DNA from: Branchiostoma floridae
Lineage: Eukaryota > Chordata > Leptocardii > Amphioxiformes > Branchiostomatidae
DNA: 64,000 bases
Assembly (NCBI RefSeq): GCF_000003815.2
Contig: NC_049995.1
Coordinates: forward strand, 1,427,344 to 1,491,343
Direction of reading: 5' to 3'
This document shows positions 22,571-35,500 of this stretch, in pieces. A program made the translations under genes and the position numbers. The notes beneath the pieces were generated by a model. The model saw only the letters and a program-made list of their open reading frames with translations, did not search any database and was not told the DNA's origin. Position 1 is the stretch's first letter. Each line of letters opens with the position of its first letter.

Positions 22571-23574
22571 GTCGATGTACATGTGTCCTGATATCTGTAT
22601 AATAATTAATAAGGGCTTATTGTAGTCAAGGGGTTTGACAACTGAGGCTATTACTAGTATTAGCAGGATGATCCTGTCAAGAAGACTTTTTCATGCATTA
22701 TCGACAGGATGACCATACCTGATGATGTCCTGATCTGACCTAGTTTTTAATAATGTTGGACTGGTGCACCTGGATTTTGTAGGTTTATGTATGTACAGGT
22801 ACAGGTAACATTAGATATAACATTAGCACATTAGTATAACGTTACAGCGTATTTTTTATGCCTCAGAAAAAGAAACCTTGTCCTTTTTTATTTTCAGAAC
22901 CTTTCTTGTATCAGAGTAGAACAGAGTAACGTTACTTGTTTATAAGGTGTTGCTAACAATAGAATTTCAAAATTGGGTGTTACAGCCCCATTTAAAAATG
23001 TTCAGCCCTATTGTCTTTGAATATTGTTTTGCTACTTATCGCCATGAAAAATGGAGATATAGTTTCGGGTACATGTCTGTCTGTCTGTGTGTATGTGTTT
23101 CTGGATTTTTGTAGTCAGCATAACTCAAGAACCTCAATATGGATTAAAATGATATTTGGTATGTGGGTTGGGGTTGGTAAGATTAAGGTCAGGGTCAATT
23201 TCTGGCAGAACTGCAATTTTTTGTATCTTTTGACCTTGACATGGTATGGTCTTTATTTTGGCAGATAGCTTGTAATGTAAGAAGGAGGTAGTGTAGGTTT
23301 GGGCTCCCTAGAAGCTTACTCTGGAACTGCATGGGGCATTATTATCCATTATTACAGTGTTATCCATTATATATAGGACTCAAATGCATGTAACGTATGT
23401 AGTTTGTGGCAGGTGGACGATAAGTAGATACTAATTATGCAAATAATTCCCTAATTTGCATAATTGTATGCAAAGTACATGTTCGGTTGGAAATTGGTTG
23501 GAAATGTACATGGCCTCCTCCTTTATGTAAAACTAAAAGTTGTTTCTTCTTTGTTGCAGTGACTTCTTTCCACC

Positions 23575-26500
23575 ATGTCCCAGCTGCCGCAGACAGCCTC
23601 TCCAACTCTCCCAGGAGCCCCTCCTGCTGGTGCACCCCCTGCACAGGGGGGGATGAATCCCGCCCCAGGGATCATCACCCCCACCCAGGGGGCAGCTGGG
23701 GTCTCCCCTGCTGTTACTGGGTCTACACTTGCCAATGGTACATGTTTCATCACTGTCTTTATTACCTCCATGAACCTGAATGATTAGTTTGAATACTTGC
23801 AGCTGCATGCACCTAGTTGATACTGATAAAGTAATTCTTCAATCAGTGACTCTTGAAAACACTTAAAACATGTATCTCCAAATTTTCCATGTCTACTCAG
23901 TACATCTTGATCATGGAATAACTAGTCCCGTGAGACCATGAGACTAGGTCCAAGACTGCATGGATCTTCTCTTAAAATATCTATGCATGATGAACAAAAT
24001 GACTAATAAACTGATAGTTGTACCAACTACTGATTAACTGAGTATCTTAAACCAGCTCAGGCAAGAAGAAGATATAGTCATGCCTTCAAGTACCAAAGTA
24101 TTCAACCAAGGATGATATGTTCAAAGAGGGTCTGCATGGGGGGTCTCGACAACGATTTACGCTGAATTTAGAAGAATCCCTTACGTATTACGCTAAATCA
24201 AGGAAGGCAATTACGCTAAATTTGGTGGCCTTGCTACGAATAACGTAGATACGATGGTTTTCCCTACGAGTTGAGGGAAATAAAAATAGGCTGCCTATGC
24301 CTTACGGAAAAGAGCATGCAGACCCTCTTCAAATACTAAGTCTTGTTCTATCGATAGAATTCATTGCTATCAAGCACAGTAGGCTCATCCTCACAAGATA
24401 GCTTCAGTCAGATGTGCATTTAAGGTTAGGTGTGAAAAGTTGTTAAGTTAAATTTGACCCACTGCTGCCATGCCATGTGCCTGCAAAGCTGGTTTGTTAC
24501 GCCAAAGGGCAGTCATACCGGCTATATGATATACCCAATACAGAAAATGACAGGTACACTAGTACTTGACAGGTATACTTTACTTGACAAGTTGTGTCGA
24601 AACCTTTTGGTGTTGGAGCTCGTAGAGGTATTTGCCAAAAGATGTTTTAATGGTAAATATACAACAGTTTCCACTTGGCCCCTGACTTTCACAGATTGTC
24701 ACACACTTTTTCAGCTGATAACTATTCGACCCTCGGTCACTTTTATGGTACAAAAAAAAATTCCCATATAGCCCCTCCCAAAATGCTAATAGTAGGACAC
24801 TTTATATCAAATAAAGAAAAATTTCCATGTGCTGGAATCACTACAGGTATCAGTAGGACAGCAAGCAGGCAGGACGATATGCATGCATCCAGATGTGCAT
24901 TCATTACGCATGCATGCTGTGACGAGAAGAAAAAACAAAATCCTTAATATTTTGTATGTGTTTATTCCAGGCACTGTTGTGACAGGTCATCCTGCTGTCC
25001 CCTCCAACATGGCAAACCCCAAAGAGAAAACCCCCATGTGTCTGATTAATGAGTTAGCCCGGTATAACAAGATCCAACCACAGTACAAGCTCATTACTGA
25101 AACTGGACCGGCCCACCAAAAGGTAGGGGTTTTGGGTACTTCAAAGTCTTAGGTCCCAATTTGAAAATGTTCATGGTGACTAGAGTGGATTCCAAGTCAC
25201 CGAGAGGGTTTTGAAATAATATTTGTAATAAGTTTGAACTATTCTAAGCAAAAGAACATTTCAGTCACTGAAGTTCTAAATTGTACAAACAATTGAAAAT
25301 GAAAGTTTGAACATGTTTGAACCTATCTACATATGTTGGAAACATTGGGAAATTAATGGTACAAATATCTCTTTATTTAGAACAATTTAGAAACATCTAT
25401 GTGTTTTTGTTATTGTTGGAACATGTGATCATATGTTCCAACAATTTGCGCCATTTTTTTCCTCCATAAAAACTTTTATTATCCCAATAAACAATGCTGC
25501 TAATATGGGCCTTTTGTTCGGGTCTTCTATCTTTAGATTTTCTTTCGTAGACACTAGTGGCTCTTTTGTGAAAAGCTGTCAGACAGACACAATTTCCTGT
25601 ACTTGGCAGGGATGTGTGAATTGCCCTCTTCCCAGCCCACTGACCCGGTTTCATCATTTTGTTTCACTGTTCGAACATATGATCACATTTGATCACAAAT
25701 GATGAATCTATGTTGGAACAGTTTAGAAACTAACAGAAATAATGGATTTGATGTTAGAAACGTTTCTAACATGTATGAACACTATAGAACATATTTAGAA
25801 CATCACACAGATGTTATAAATAGTTCTAAACAGTTACTTATCACATTTAGAATGTTATAAAGATTTTCAAAATGTTGGAACAAAAGGCAAGAAAGACCCT
25901 CTTGGTAATGTGGAATCGACTCTACTTCAATGCAAACTTAAAACTACTGCAAAGTTTTGTTCTGTATACTCCCCACCTTCCTCTTGTCTACGTGCTATAT
26001 GTATATACTATACATTGTGCAGTATTGTTGTATGTGTTGGAGACGCCTATTACGATTAAAGTCGCGAACGCTAACACATGCGCACCAATTGCATCTTTGA
26101 AGATTGAATACATTTAACAAGTGCTACGTATGCAGAGGGTAGATAGGGCTAGATCATCAGTGACGGTTCTGCAGAATCCCTTAAAGTTAGGTCTGTCCGT
26201 AGTGAGGTTTCCAACTGGTTTCCAGTACTGTACAGTGTGTGGCTATAGGCTAGCACTATCACAAGCTCAAAACCACCTCATACTCTCCGTATTGTGAAGT
26301 AAATCCCTGCCAACTTAAATGCATTTACAGTACAGAATCCCCTTACAGCAAACACTGTGTTTTGCTGCCATAATGCGATGCTGCATCATGTTTCTCTCAC
26401 TATACACTGAAGAGGGGAAAATATAGTGGTTTTACTATTGCATTTTGGTCAAACCGTATATATTGGATCTCGTTGGCCAAGGTTAAAAAAATAGAAAATA

Positions 26501-29500
26501 AAGAATTTGAAGATTTTGAAACAGAGAATCCCTGCCTACGTACTCTATTTTTTAAGGCTTTAATAGGAAACACCACATTGTTTTCTTTGCCCTAATGACA
26601 TTGGCCTGGCTGTTTTCTGCAGACCTTTACCATCTCCCTGACCTTGAATGATAAGACATGGTCAGCTGAGGGGTCGAGTCTGAAGAAGGCCCAGCATGCT
26701 GCTGCCTCCAAGGCTCTGGACACCTGCAACCTGCCCTGGCCCAAACCTAAACCTCCCAGGAACCAGGAACTCACAGGTCACTGTTTACTTCACCTCCCAT
26801 AGAAGTACTGGTTTTGCTTGTGTTTGTGTGTTTTGCACTTGCAGGGCTCAAAATACCACCTGCATATGCAGGTTAGTGCAGGTGAAATTGGAGCTGTACA
26901 GGTATTTCTGGTGTCTACCTGCACCTAACCTGCACTGGTCCATGTACTGGGTCATTTAATGTCCTATAATGTAGGTGTATGTGGATTGTTATCAGTTGCA
27001 TTGACCGTTACCACCTATAAAGTATAAAAGAAAAAAATAGCAATGGTTCCTGAACAATTTTATTATGATTCGTACTTCCTAAGTTCAGAGTTGTGCAGGT
27101 AAAGTTTGTCTGGTGCAGGTAATTTTCAATGTTACCTGCACAAGTGCAGGTATGCAGCAAAAGTATTTCGAGCCCTGAGTTGTAACTCAAGGTCCTTGAT
27201 GGACTTGAATGTAAGAATTTTGGTATCCCAAAGAAACATGGTGATTTGGGCCCCCAAGCAGTATTTTCAGGTACTGCAGCATCACTGACTGACACACCCT
27301 TGTGTGGTATTCTTCACAGTTTGTCAGCCAAACATTAGAACACATTAGAATGGGGGGGAGAAATACCCAATAGGAAGGAGATTGCTTTTAAGGGAAGAAG
27401 GAAAGGGAAGGATCACTAACATCTTTGATGGGTAGGGTTATGACTTTACAAGATTCACAAGAACTAAAATTTTGTACAGAGGTATCCATATGAGATGTTC
27501 AATTTGTTGTTAATGGCATGTTACCGTACACTATACAAGGATTAGATAGTTGTAGAGTTTTTCATCAATCAGTGACTGTTATTAAAGGTAAGCAAACGTA
27601 CCTCCAAAGTCATGAGGATTAGGTCATGTAATTGAAGTAGTTAAACTGTGATTTTTAACACAAAAATTGGACTCACCTATATTTTCGACTGAACACCACG
27701 GTGGCCGGCATAGACTTCCTGCAACATATGATCCACTGCTTAGTGAGTCACGTGTTCTATCTGCGTAACGTGACGTCACGGCAGCAGTGGATTGTTCATT
27801 CCTTGACAAAGACTGGTGGTGTTTGGTGAATCCAATTTTTGTGTTGGAAATTACAGTTAAACTAGTTCAATAATGGTAGAAAATTATGTTTTAGTTTGGA
27901 TCATTTGATTGTAGGTGGCATGTTTGTTAGACTTGTAATCCAACTTGAGTGAATCTCCTGACAGATGGGGATGTTCCAGTTGGTAGCATCACCCCCACCG
28001 TGGAGCTGAATGGCCTGGCCATGAGGAGGGGGGAGCCTGCCATCTACCGGCCCATCGACCCCAAACCTACCATCCCACCACAGTACCGACCTAACTACAA
28101 CTTCAGAGGAATATACAACCAAAGGTAAACTGGCAAGGCCTGTCTCTCAGACATATAATGACATGACACAAAATACATTTTCTTCTTATCTGCAACATTG
28201 CAAGCTGTCATCTGGAATGTTTTTTGCGAGTACCCAAATCAAGCCACTATTTTGCATAGTGTGTTATCCCTGTGCAAATTAGAATCTATGATTATTCAAT
28301 GCCCATCTTGTGTAATCTCCAAGTCTAAACAGATCTACTGGGACCATTAAGAAAGTATCCAAAGGGCTAAAAAGTATCCAATTGGCCCCTGCTGCACAAA
28401 GTTCAGCCCACTTTACATTACGCTTTTTTACAAAGGCAAAATTTCCCAGTTCTCAGACTGCATGTGCCTATAGGTCTGCTGGGAGATTACATTTGGTGTT
28501 TTTATCACACAATGAACAAGAACAATGGATGCCTTAGCATGCTGACACTGTAGGGGTCATTCATGACGTCTCACCATTCACTTTGCTTTTATTTGAACCT
28601 GCAGTCGCAAAATTTCTTCTACAGATTTAAGGTTGCATGTGAATCTTCATGTGCTGGCGTCATTAAGCATTATTGCACTGTTTGTCATATATAGTAAAGT
28701 ATGTGGCAGAACTAGCCCTTGATAAGATTAAGAATCAGAGGACTGATGGAAAGGTTGTTGGTAAGCCCTTTATTTTGTGTGCACGGATAGATCTATAGAG
28801 TTTAAAATTGTAACATAATGCATAATATACATGTATTGTTATACCAATTGAAGTTTCCCAAACTTAGGGGTTTTCTGCCCAATTTTTCTAGATGATTTTT
28901 TCTAGATTATTCTAAAATACATGAAAATGTGTAGCTTTTTGGAGCCGAGCAGTGTCATTTTCCCGTTGGCATCATGGTATCTGCATTGTCTGTCAAATCT
29001 TGTGAATGGGCGACACTCAAGACAATGGTCTATATCACTACACAAACATCACTATTTTCTGTGGAGAACCCGACGCCCCACGAGCATTTTAGAAGACGAT
29101 TTTCGTGTTAACAAAGCTAATTGCCTATCTTTACCTTGGTCTAGAAATAGGTTTTGGAGCCATAACAAACAGCACGCGTGCACACGCCCAAGAAATCGGC
29201 AGCATGACAGAAAAATAAATGGTTTATTTCAACAATGTTAGCCATGAAAATAATGTGTGTGTGTTTGTTTGTTTCTCTTCTGGCGTGGGTCTTAAAGTCT
29301 TAACAGTGCCCAGAAGACAAAAATTCACCAAGAGAATTGAGTAAAAATCACGATGCTTCTAATCATAGGATGTTGACAAATCAACACCTCACTAGAAGCA
29401 AGGGTGACAAGTTCATACATTCAAAAAGAGACACAGACACCTTTTATTTTCAAACAATACTTTATATCTGTTACCTTTAGTTACACAAACAAGTTCTGTG

Positions 29501-32500
29501 AAGAAGGAATTTTAATTTTGTAAGGCTTAGATGTAGAGTACAATAACAACGCACACAACATTTCTAACTACATTCTAGTGGAGACGGTATCCCAATGTCC
29601 CGTCTGACCTTGTGGTCCGACGCCATGTTTGATTTTCCCTTGGTGCAAAAACAACCCAAACACACAGATTCAACCGTAGTTTTGCAGCAGTTTTCATAAA
29701 AAATCAATGTCACTACACCCTTGAAAAAATTATGACGCAGTGGTTTTTGACAATGTTCTGGTCGCCAAAACACAGGCCAATTTTACCGGGATTTCCCGCG
29801 AGTTATCATCAAAAATCGATGCCGCTACACCCTTGAAAATGAAGCGATCGTCTTCTGCAACATTTTGGCCGCGTGTGGACCAGATTTGGGGTGGTCATGG
29901 TCACAGAAGACAAGTGGTTGCTTTGGCCACATTGCTTAATGCGTCTATGGGGGAAAACTCGGGACCAGCCAAAAGCGGTCTACAGGCCGATGGTCGTCTT
30001 ACGGAAGTTGCTGCTCAAACAGGTTTGACTGTATACACAGTAGTAACTTCTTTATTGCTTGTGATATTTGCTAGCCTTTGTATGATTTTTTATTTTCCTT
30101 TAATTTGTACAGATATCATTATCCCACACCAAAGACCTTCTATGTGTCCCTGACCATTGGTAACCGGGAGTTCATCGGGGAGGGCCGCACCCGGCAACAG
30201 GCCCGACACAATGCCGCTGCCAAGGCACTGAAGGTTCTAAAGGACGAGCCAATCCCTGAGACTACGGACCCGCCCCAGCCGGCTCCGGATGTACTAGGTC
30301 TGGTCATGTCATATACAAAATGTATGTCATAGAAACACTTCACTGCATCAAGATGAAACATCCAAACACTTAATGATTCCACCTATTATCTCATACCTAA
30401 GGCCACACCAATTTAATTTGTTGCTTCTCAGATTTTTTCAGAAAAATATTGGGGCGGCCGGTCAAAAAAAAAAATTGCAAAAAGTCTGGGGTGAACATAT
30501 GAGGCTTGTATAACACACAAAAAAGGTTTAATAGTAGTCAAGTTTTCAGCTTTACATGGCATGATTTATCCCATGAATCTTTGAATTTGATACCACTGTT
30601 CTGAATAAAGGGAATTGTTTTTATACTGAAATTAATTATGTTGAAGAAATTCAAGAAGCTTGTTGGTTGTTTTCTATCATGTGACTACAAAGAATTTAAA
30701 GCTCTCTGATTGGTTTATCAGCAGTATGTGCCCCTGGAATGGGTTTATTTTTAACAGGTCTGCAATAGCAAAACCTATATTATTTTTCTTGGGTCTAATT
30801 TTTTTTTCCAAATCGGAAAAAAAATGGGTCGGGAAATTCGAGAAGCAACAAATTAAAGTGCTTTGGTCTAAACTAGTAATATACATATAGCTTACTCTGT
30901 AGGACAAGGTGAGGAGAATTCTCACACGATCATGATGATACATCAACGTAAATCTTAATCTATGTGGCAAAGGGCTGATTATGATAGTAAAGATGAAAGT
31001 GATCAAAGACAAGGGAAATGAACATGGATATTGATAGTTAGTAATCCAAACTACAGTCTGAATTTAGAACATGACTGTATCTCATCATTGTTGAATCATT
31101 CTCTTATTGGCTGATTGTCTTTCACCTGCAGCCAATGAGAAAGCAGAGAATTTACTGAAGCCAGAGATCACCTTGGTGTATGAGATTGCTCGGAAGAGGA
31201 ACATGTCGGTTTCATTTGAGGTAAGGAAGTCAGGAAAGCAACAGACAGCAAACGTTGATCTTTGAACCATTCTACTGTTGGAAATGGTTCCATTTTGGAA
31301 GGTGCTGGAGCAGATAACAGAGACTAAAATGTGATTTGTGATCCTGGTTGGTTTGTGATGCATGTCGGCTACTCTGTGGTTTTCTACAGTCCTAATTAGA
31401 ATGCTATCAAGGGCCAGTTCACACAAGAAAAATTTCAGGTTATACGACAATGACATGTCAAAGTCGTCATTGCAAGGACCCAAAGTTTGTGGTGAAAAAT
31501 GTTCTATTTCTAGTACTGTGTGAGAGATAATGAGTCCCTCAACTGGCATTTTGCTTTTTCCTGTCATTGTTGGACAATCCTATCAAATAGCAAGTTTTCT
31601 TGCTATTTTGTCCTCTGTCATACTTAGGAAACAAGCTTGGTAGATTAAACAGCAAACAAAACACAAAAGTACAGGAAGACTGAGGAGAACAGGTCTCACG
31701 CGTGGCGTGGGTTCAGAGATTCGCGTGGGAGAAAGCGACGGGCGACGCTTTTCTGTTCAGTGTTAGGTTAAAATTTCCTTCTGGGCAAAATTAGCATGTT
31801 GGCTTTTCATTGTTTTCTCATTGATAAGTTAAGAGAAAAAATCTCTAGTTGTAAAGAATATTGACAGAAATTCAAAAGATGATATTTTTGTACCTTATGA
31901 ATGATATATGTCATTCTTATTGCCCCCTATATGGCATCTCTTGAAGAACTTACATACAACATCAATGAAACTATGTTTTCATAATGTGCACTCTTTAATG
32001 ATCAAAGCTACAAACAGTTGTTCACACATCTTGATATCTACTAATTGTATTTATTTTACTTAAAAATCAGATATCAGTAGTTTGTCATGTTGATTGGGGA
32101 TATTTTGTCTCCCAGGTTGTGAAAGAGAGTGGACCTCCCCACATGAAGACCTTTGTTACCAGCTGTAAAGTTGGAGACTTTGTGGCAGAAGGAGAAGGGA
32201 ACGGCAAGAAAGTCTCCAAGAAACGGGCAGCCCAGAAGGTGTTGGAGCAGCTGAAGGTCTTGCCCCTCCTTCACGATGACGGGGGTTCCCGTCAGAATAA
32301 ACGCTACAACAAGAAGAGGCCCAAGTCTCTGATCAAGGTGGGCTTGAACTCTTGGATTGAGGCAGATATGAATGAGGTAACTACCAGAACAACTAGTGTG
32401 CTTTCTGTGGTGTTGGTGTGTTGATTTTCTGTCATTTCATTTGATGTGATGCACGGTTTCATGTTAATGTTATGAACGTATTGTGGATTATCCAATATTA

Positions 32501-35500
32501 TGTGTGTGCTTCTTATTTACTGTGTCTAGGAATTGAAAGCACTTCTGCTATAAAGTCTTCTGCTTAGCTCTTAGGGTGAGAGTAAGTGGTGTAGGTCGGG
32601 CCCCCAGATGCTTGTTTTGGAACTGCAGGGGCTGGTTTAATGTCAGACTTTGAAAGAGAATAACTCAAGAAGGGGTTGACGGATCATCATGATTTTGTTA
32701 TGTATATAGTTTAAGTGATGCTTCATAAAGTTAAATGTTAATTATGCAAATAGGAATCTAATTTACATAATCAATGTGGAAATTGTCTAACCCCGTCTGT
32801 TTTTTCGGACCGGTGCAAGAAGAGAAGAAAAAACGGTTCTGTACCGGTGTGATGTACCGGCCCCTACACCTATTCAATGGCATATCATATGGCATAGCAT
32901 ACCTTCCTGACCATTTAGATTTCATACTGAAGGCAACTTTTTTTTAGTCACGCTCTACTGTAAATACCATGTAAAACTGTACTTTTGATTATTTTGAGCA
33001 AACCAATGCAGCTGCTATCTACAGTACAATGGAGGTACCATTTTTGCGTCATACCGCCCACCATTTATGTAGCATTAGAAATTATATTTTTATAATATGA
33101 AATAAGATCAAAGCTGTTGTTGGTGTGCCAGTTGGTTGTCTGCTTTACCACCATTGCAATGACTGTGTTCCCAGCTGAATCAGACCAACCCAGACTATGG
33201 ACAAGGCATCAACCCTGTCAGTCGACTCATCCAGATTCAGCAGGCCAGGAAGGAGAAGGAACCAGAGTTCTCATTGGTGGCTGAACGGGGACTCCCTCGC
33301 CGCCGAGAGTTTGTCATGCAGGTGAGCTTCTGTCCACGTGAAAGTTTGACAGGGAGTGGAATATTAGTGAGACATGTGGAACAGTTAGGCAGGTGNNNNN
33401 NNNNNNNNNNNNNNNNNNNNNNNNNNNNNNNNNNNNNNNNNNNNNNNNNNNNNNNNNNNNNNNNNNNNNNNNNNNNNNNNNNNNNNNNNNNNNNNNNNNN
33501 NNNNNNNNNNNNNNNNNNNNNNNNNNNNNNNNNNNNNNNNNNNNNNNNNNNNNNNNNNNNNNNNNNNNNNNNNNNNNNNNNNNNNNNNNNNNNNNNNNNN
33601 NNNNNNNNNNNNNNNNNNNNNNNNNNNNNNNNATGGATATTAGTGAGACATGTGGAACAGTTAGGCAGGGGATGGAATATTAGTGAGACATGTGGAACAG
33701 TTAGGCAGGGGTGTAACATTAGTGAGACATGTGGAACAGTTAGGCAGGGGATGGAATATTAGTGAGACATGTGGGACAGTTAGGCAGGGGTGGAATATTA
33801 GTGAGACATGTGGAACAGTTAGGCAGGGGATGGAATATCAGTGAGACATGTGGGACAGTTAGGCAGGGGTGGAATATTAATGAGACATGTGGAACAGTTA
33901 GGCAGGGGTGCAACATTAGTGAGGCATGTGGAACAGTTAGGCAGGGGATGGAATATTAGTGAGACATGTGGGACAGTAAGGCAGGGGATGGAATGTTAGT
34001 GAGACATGTGGAACAGTTAGGCAAGGGATGGAATATTAGTGAGACATGTGGAACAGTTAGGCAGGGGATGGAATATTAGTGAGACATGTGGAACAGTTAG
34101 GCAGGGGTGGAATATTAGTGAGACATGTGAGACAGTTATTCAGGTGGTGGAATATTAGTGAGACATGTAGACCAGCTTGCTGGGGTGGAATATTAGTGAG
34201 ACATGTGGGACAGTAAGGCAGGGGATGGAATGTTAGTGAGACATGTGGAACAGTTAGGCAGGGGTGGAACATTAGTGAGACATGTGGAACAGTTAGGCAG
34301 GGGATGGAATATTAGTGAGACATGTGGGACAGTAAGGCAGGGGATGGAATATTAGTGAGACATGTGGAACAGTTAGGCAGGGGATGGAATATTAGTGAGA
34401 CATGTGGGACAGTTAGGCAGGGGATGGAATATTAGTGAGACATGTGGAACAGTTAGGCAGGGGATGGAATGTTAGTGAGACACATGGAACAGTTAGTCAG
34501 GTGGTGGAATATTAGTGAGACATGTGGAACAGCTAGGCAGAAGATAATTTTAGCACTTTGAGAGTACTCTGCTGCCAGTGCATACTGTCACAGTACTTAT
34601 GTCATAAGCAATAAACAATTATGATCTTAGATCATAGTCCGTAGTCCATGCCATATCAATTTGCATAGGATCCACCGGATGTTGTCTAGTTACAGTCAGA
34701 GTTTGTGTTGACAGTGGATGCCTCCACTACACTAGATGGTAGAGCTTATGTAAATCGTAACAATTCGTTTTGTAAGACAACACCACTGTGTATGTCTTGG
34801 ATCCCTCCTAGAAGTGTAGCTACACATTGCTCATTGCTCTATTTTAGGCTCTTTCACCATTTATCTCTGCAATAACCTGAACTGAAGTACAAGTACGTAC
34901 CCCAACTTTGGCAACAACTTGTAGCAACTTTTCAATATTTTAAAGTTTGAGAAGTGTGTACTTTATTAAAAAAAATACAGTACATCAAGTGTCTAACACC
35001 GAACACACTGCTGATATATCATTATGTATTGTAGGTAACAGTCAAAGACAAAGTTTGTACTGGGATTGGTCCCAACAAGAAGTTGGCCAAGCGTAGTGCA
35101 GCAGAGGCCATGTTACAGTTGCTCGGATACAGGAACGCCTTGTCCAATATGCAGCCAGGCAAGCCTGCCCTCAAGACGGGCGACGGTCAGGGTGACGGGC
35201 CCGGAAATGGTCGCAAAGTCAAGTTTGTGGATCAAACGGCGGAGGGTAGGTGTTGGTTTCCACATTTTTGTTGGGTTCCAATATCTTTTTTCATTTACAT
35301 TTCATGTTCATGGAAGGAGTGGAAAAGCAAATAATAAGTAAGACAATAGATAACTGTCTAGAAGTGGATGGTAAGATACATGTAAGCCCTCTACTCTACA
35401 TGGACATGCTGTGTACTGTCTGCCAGGAGGAACCTATACATGAATGTATCAACCATGATCTATACAGAATACAAGGTACTTGACCGACCCGCACATATTT

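Larger units (their letters stand above)
21218..23559. promoter_or_regulatory. Divergent intergenic region FBXO16 / staufen
   Basis: 2.3 kb between the FBXO16 start codon (minus strand) and the first staufen coding exon. Staufen must have an upstream non-coding exon, because 23560 follows a splice acceptor (TTGTTGCAG). One possible donor is CCAGAAAAG before GTGAGA at about 21860, but this is only a guess. The region also holds two MITEs (22189-22310, 22415-22570). No TATA box stands out. Confidence 0.4.

Noticed and set aside
29740..30153. 137-codon plus-strand frame in a staufen intron
   Set aside because: It runs through a MITE fragment and across the true exon 5 acceptor in the wrong frame; no recognisable protein.
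31085..31567. 160-codon minus-strand frame
   Set aside because: It overlaps staufen exon 6 antisense and has no recognisable domain; shadow frame.
33632..34543. Regular repeats of about 40 bp that resemble a CRISPR array
   Set aside because: Units are tandem with no unique spacers, no cas genes are near, and the genome is eukaryotic; it is a minisatellite in an intron.
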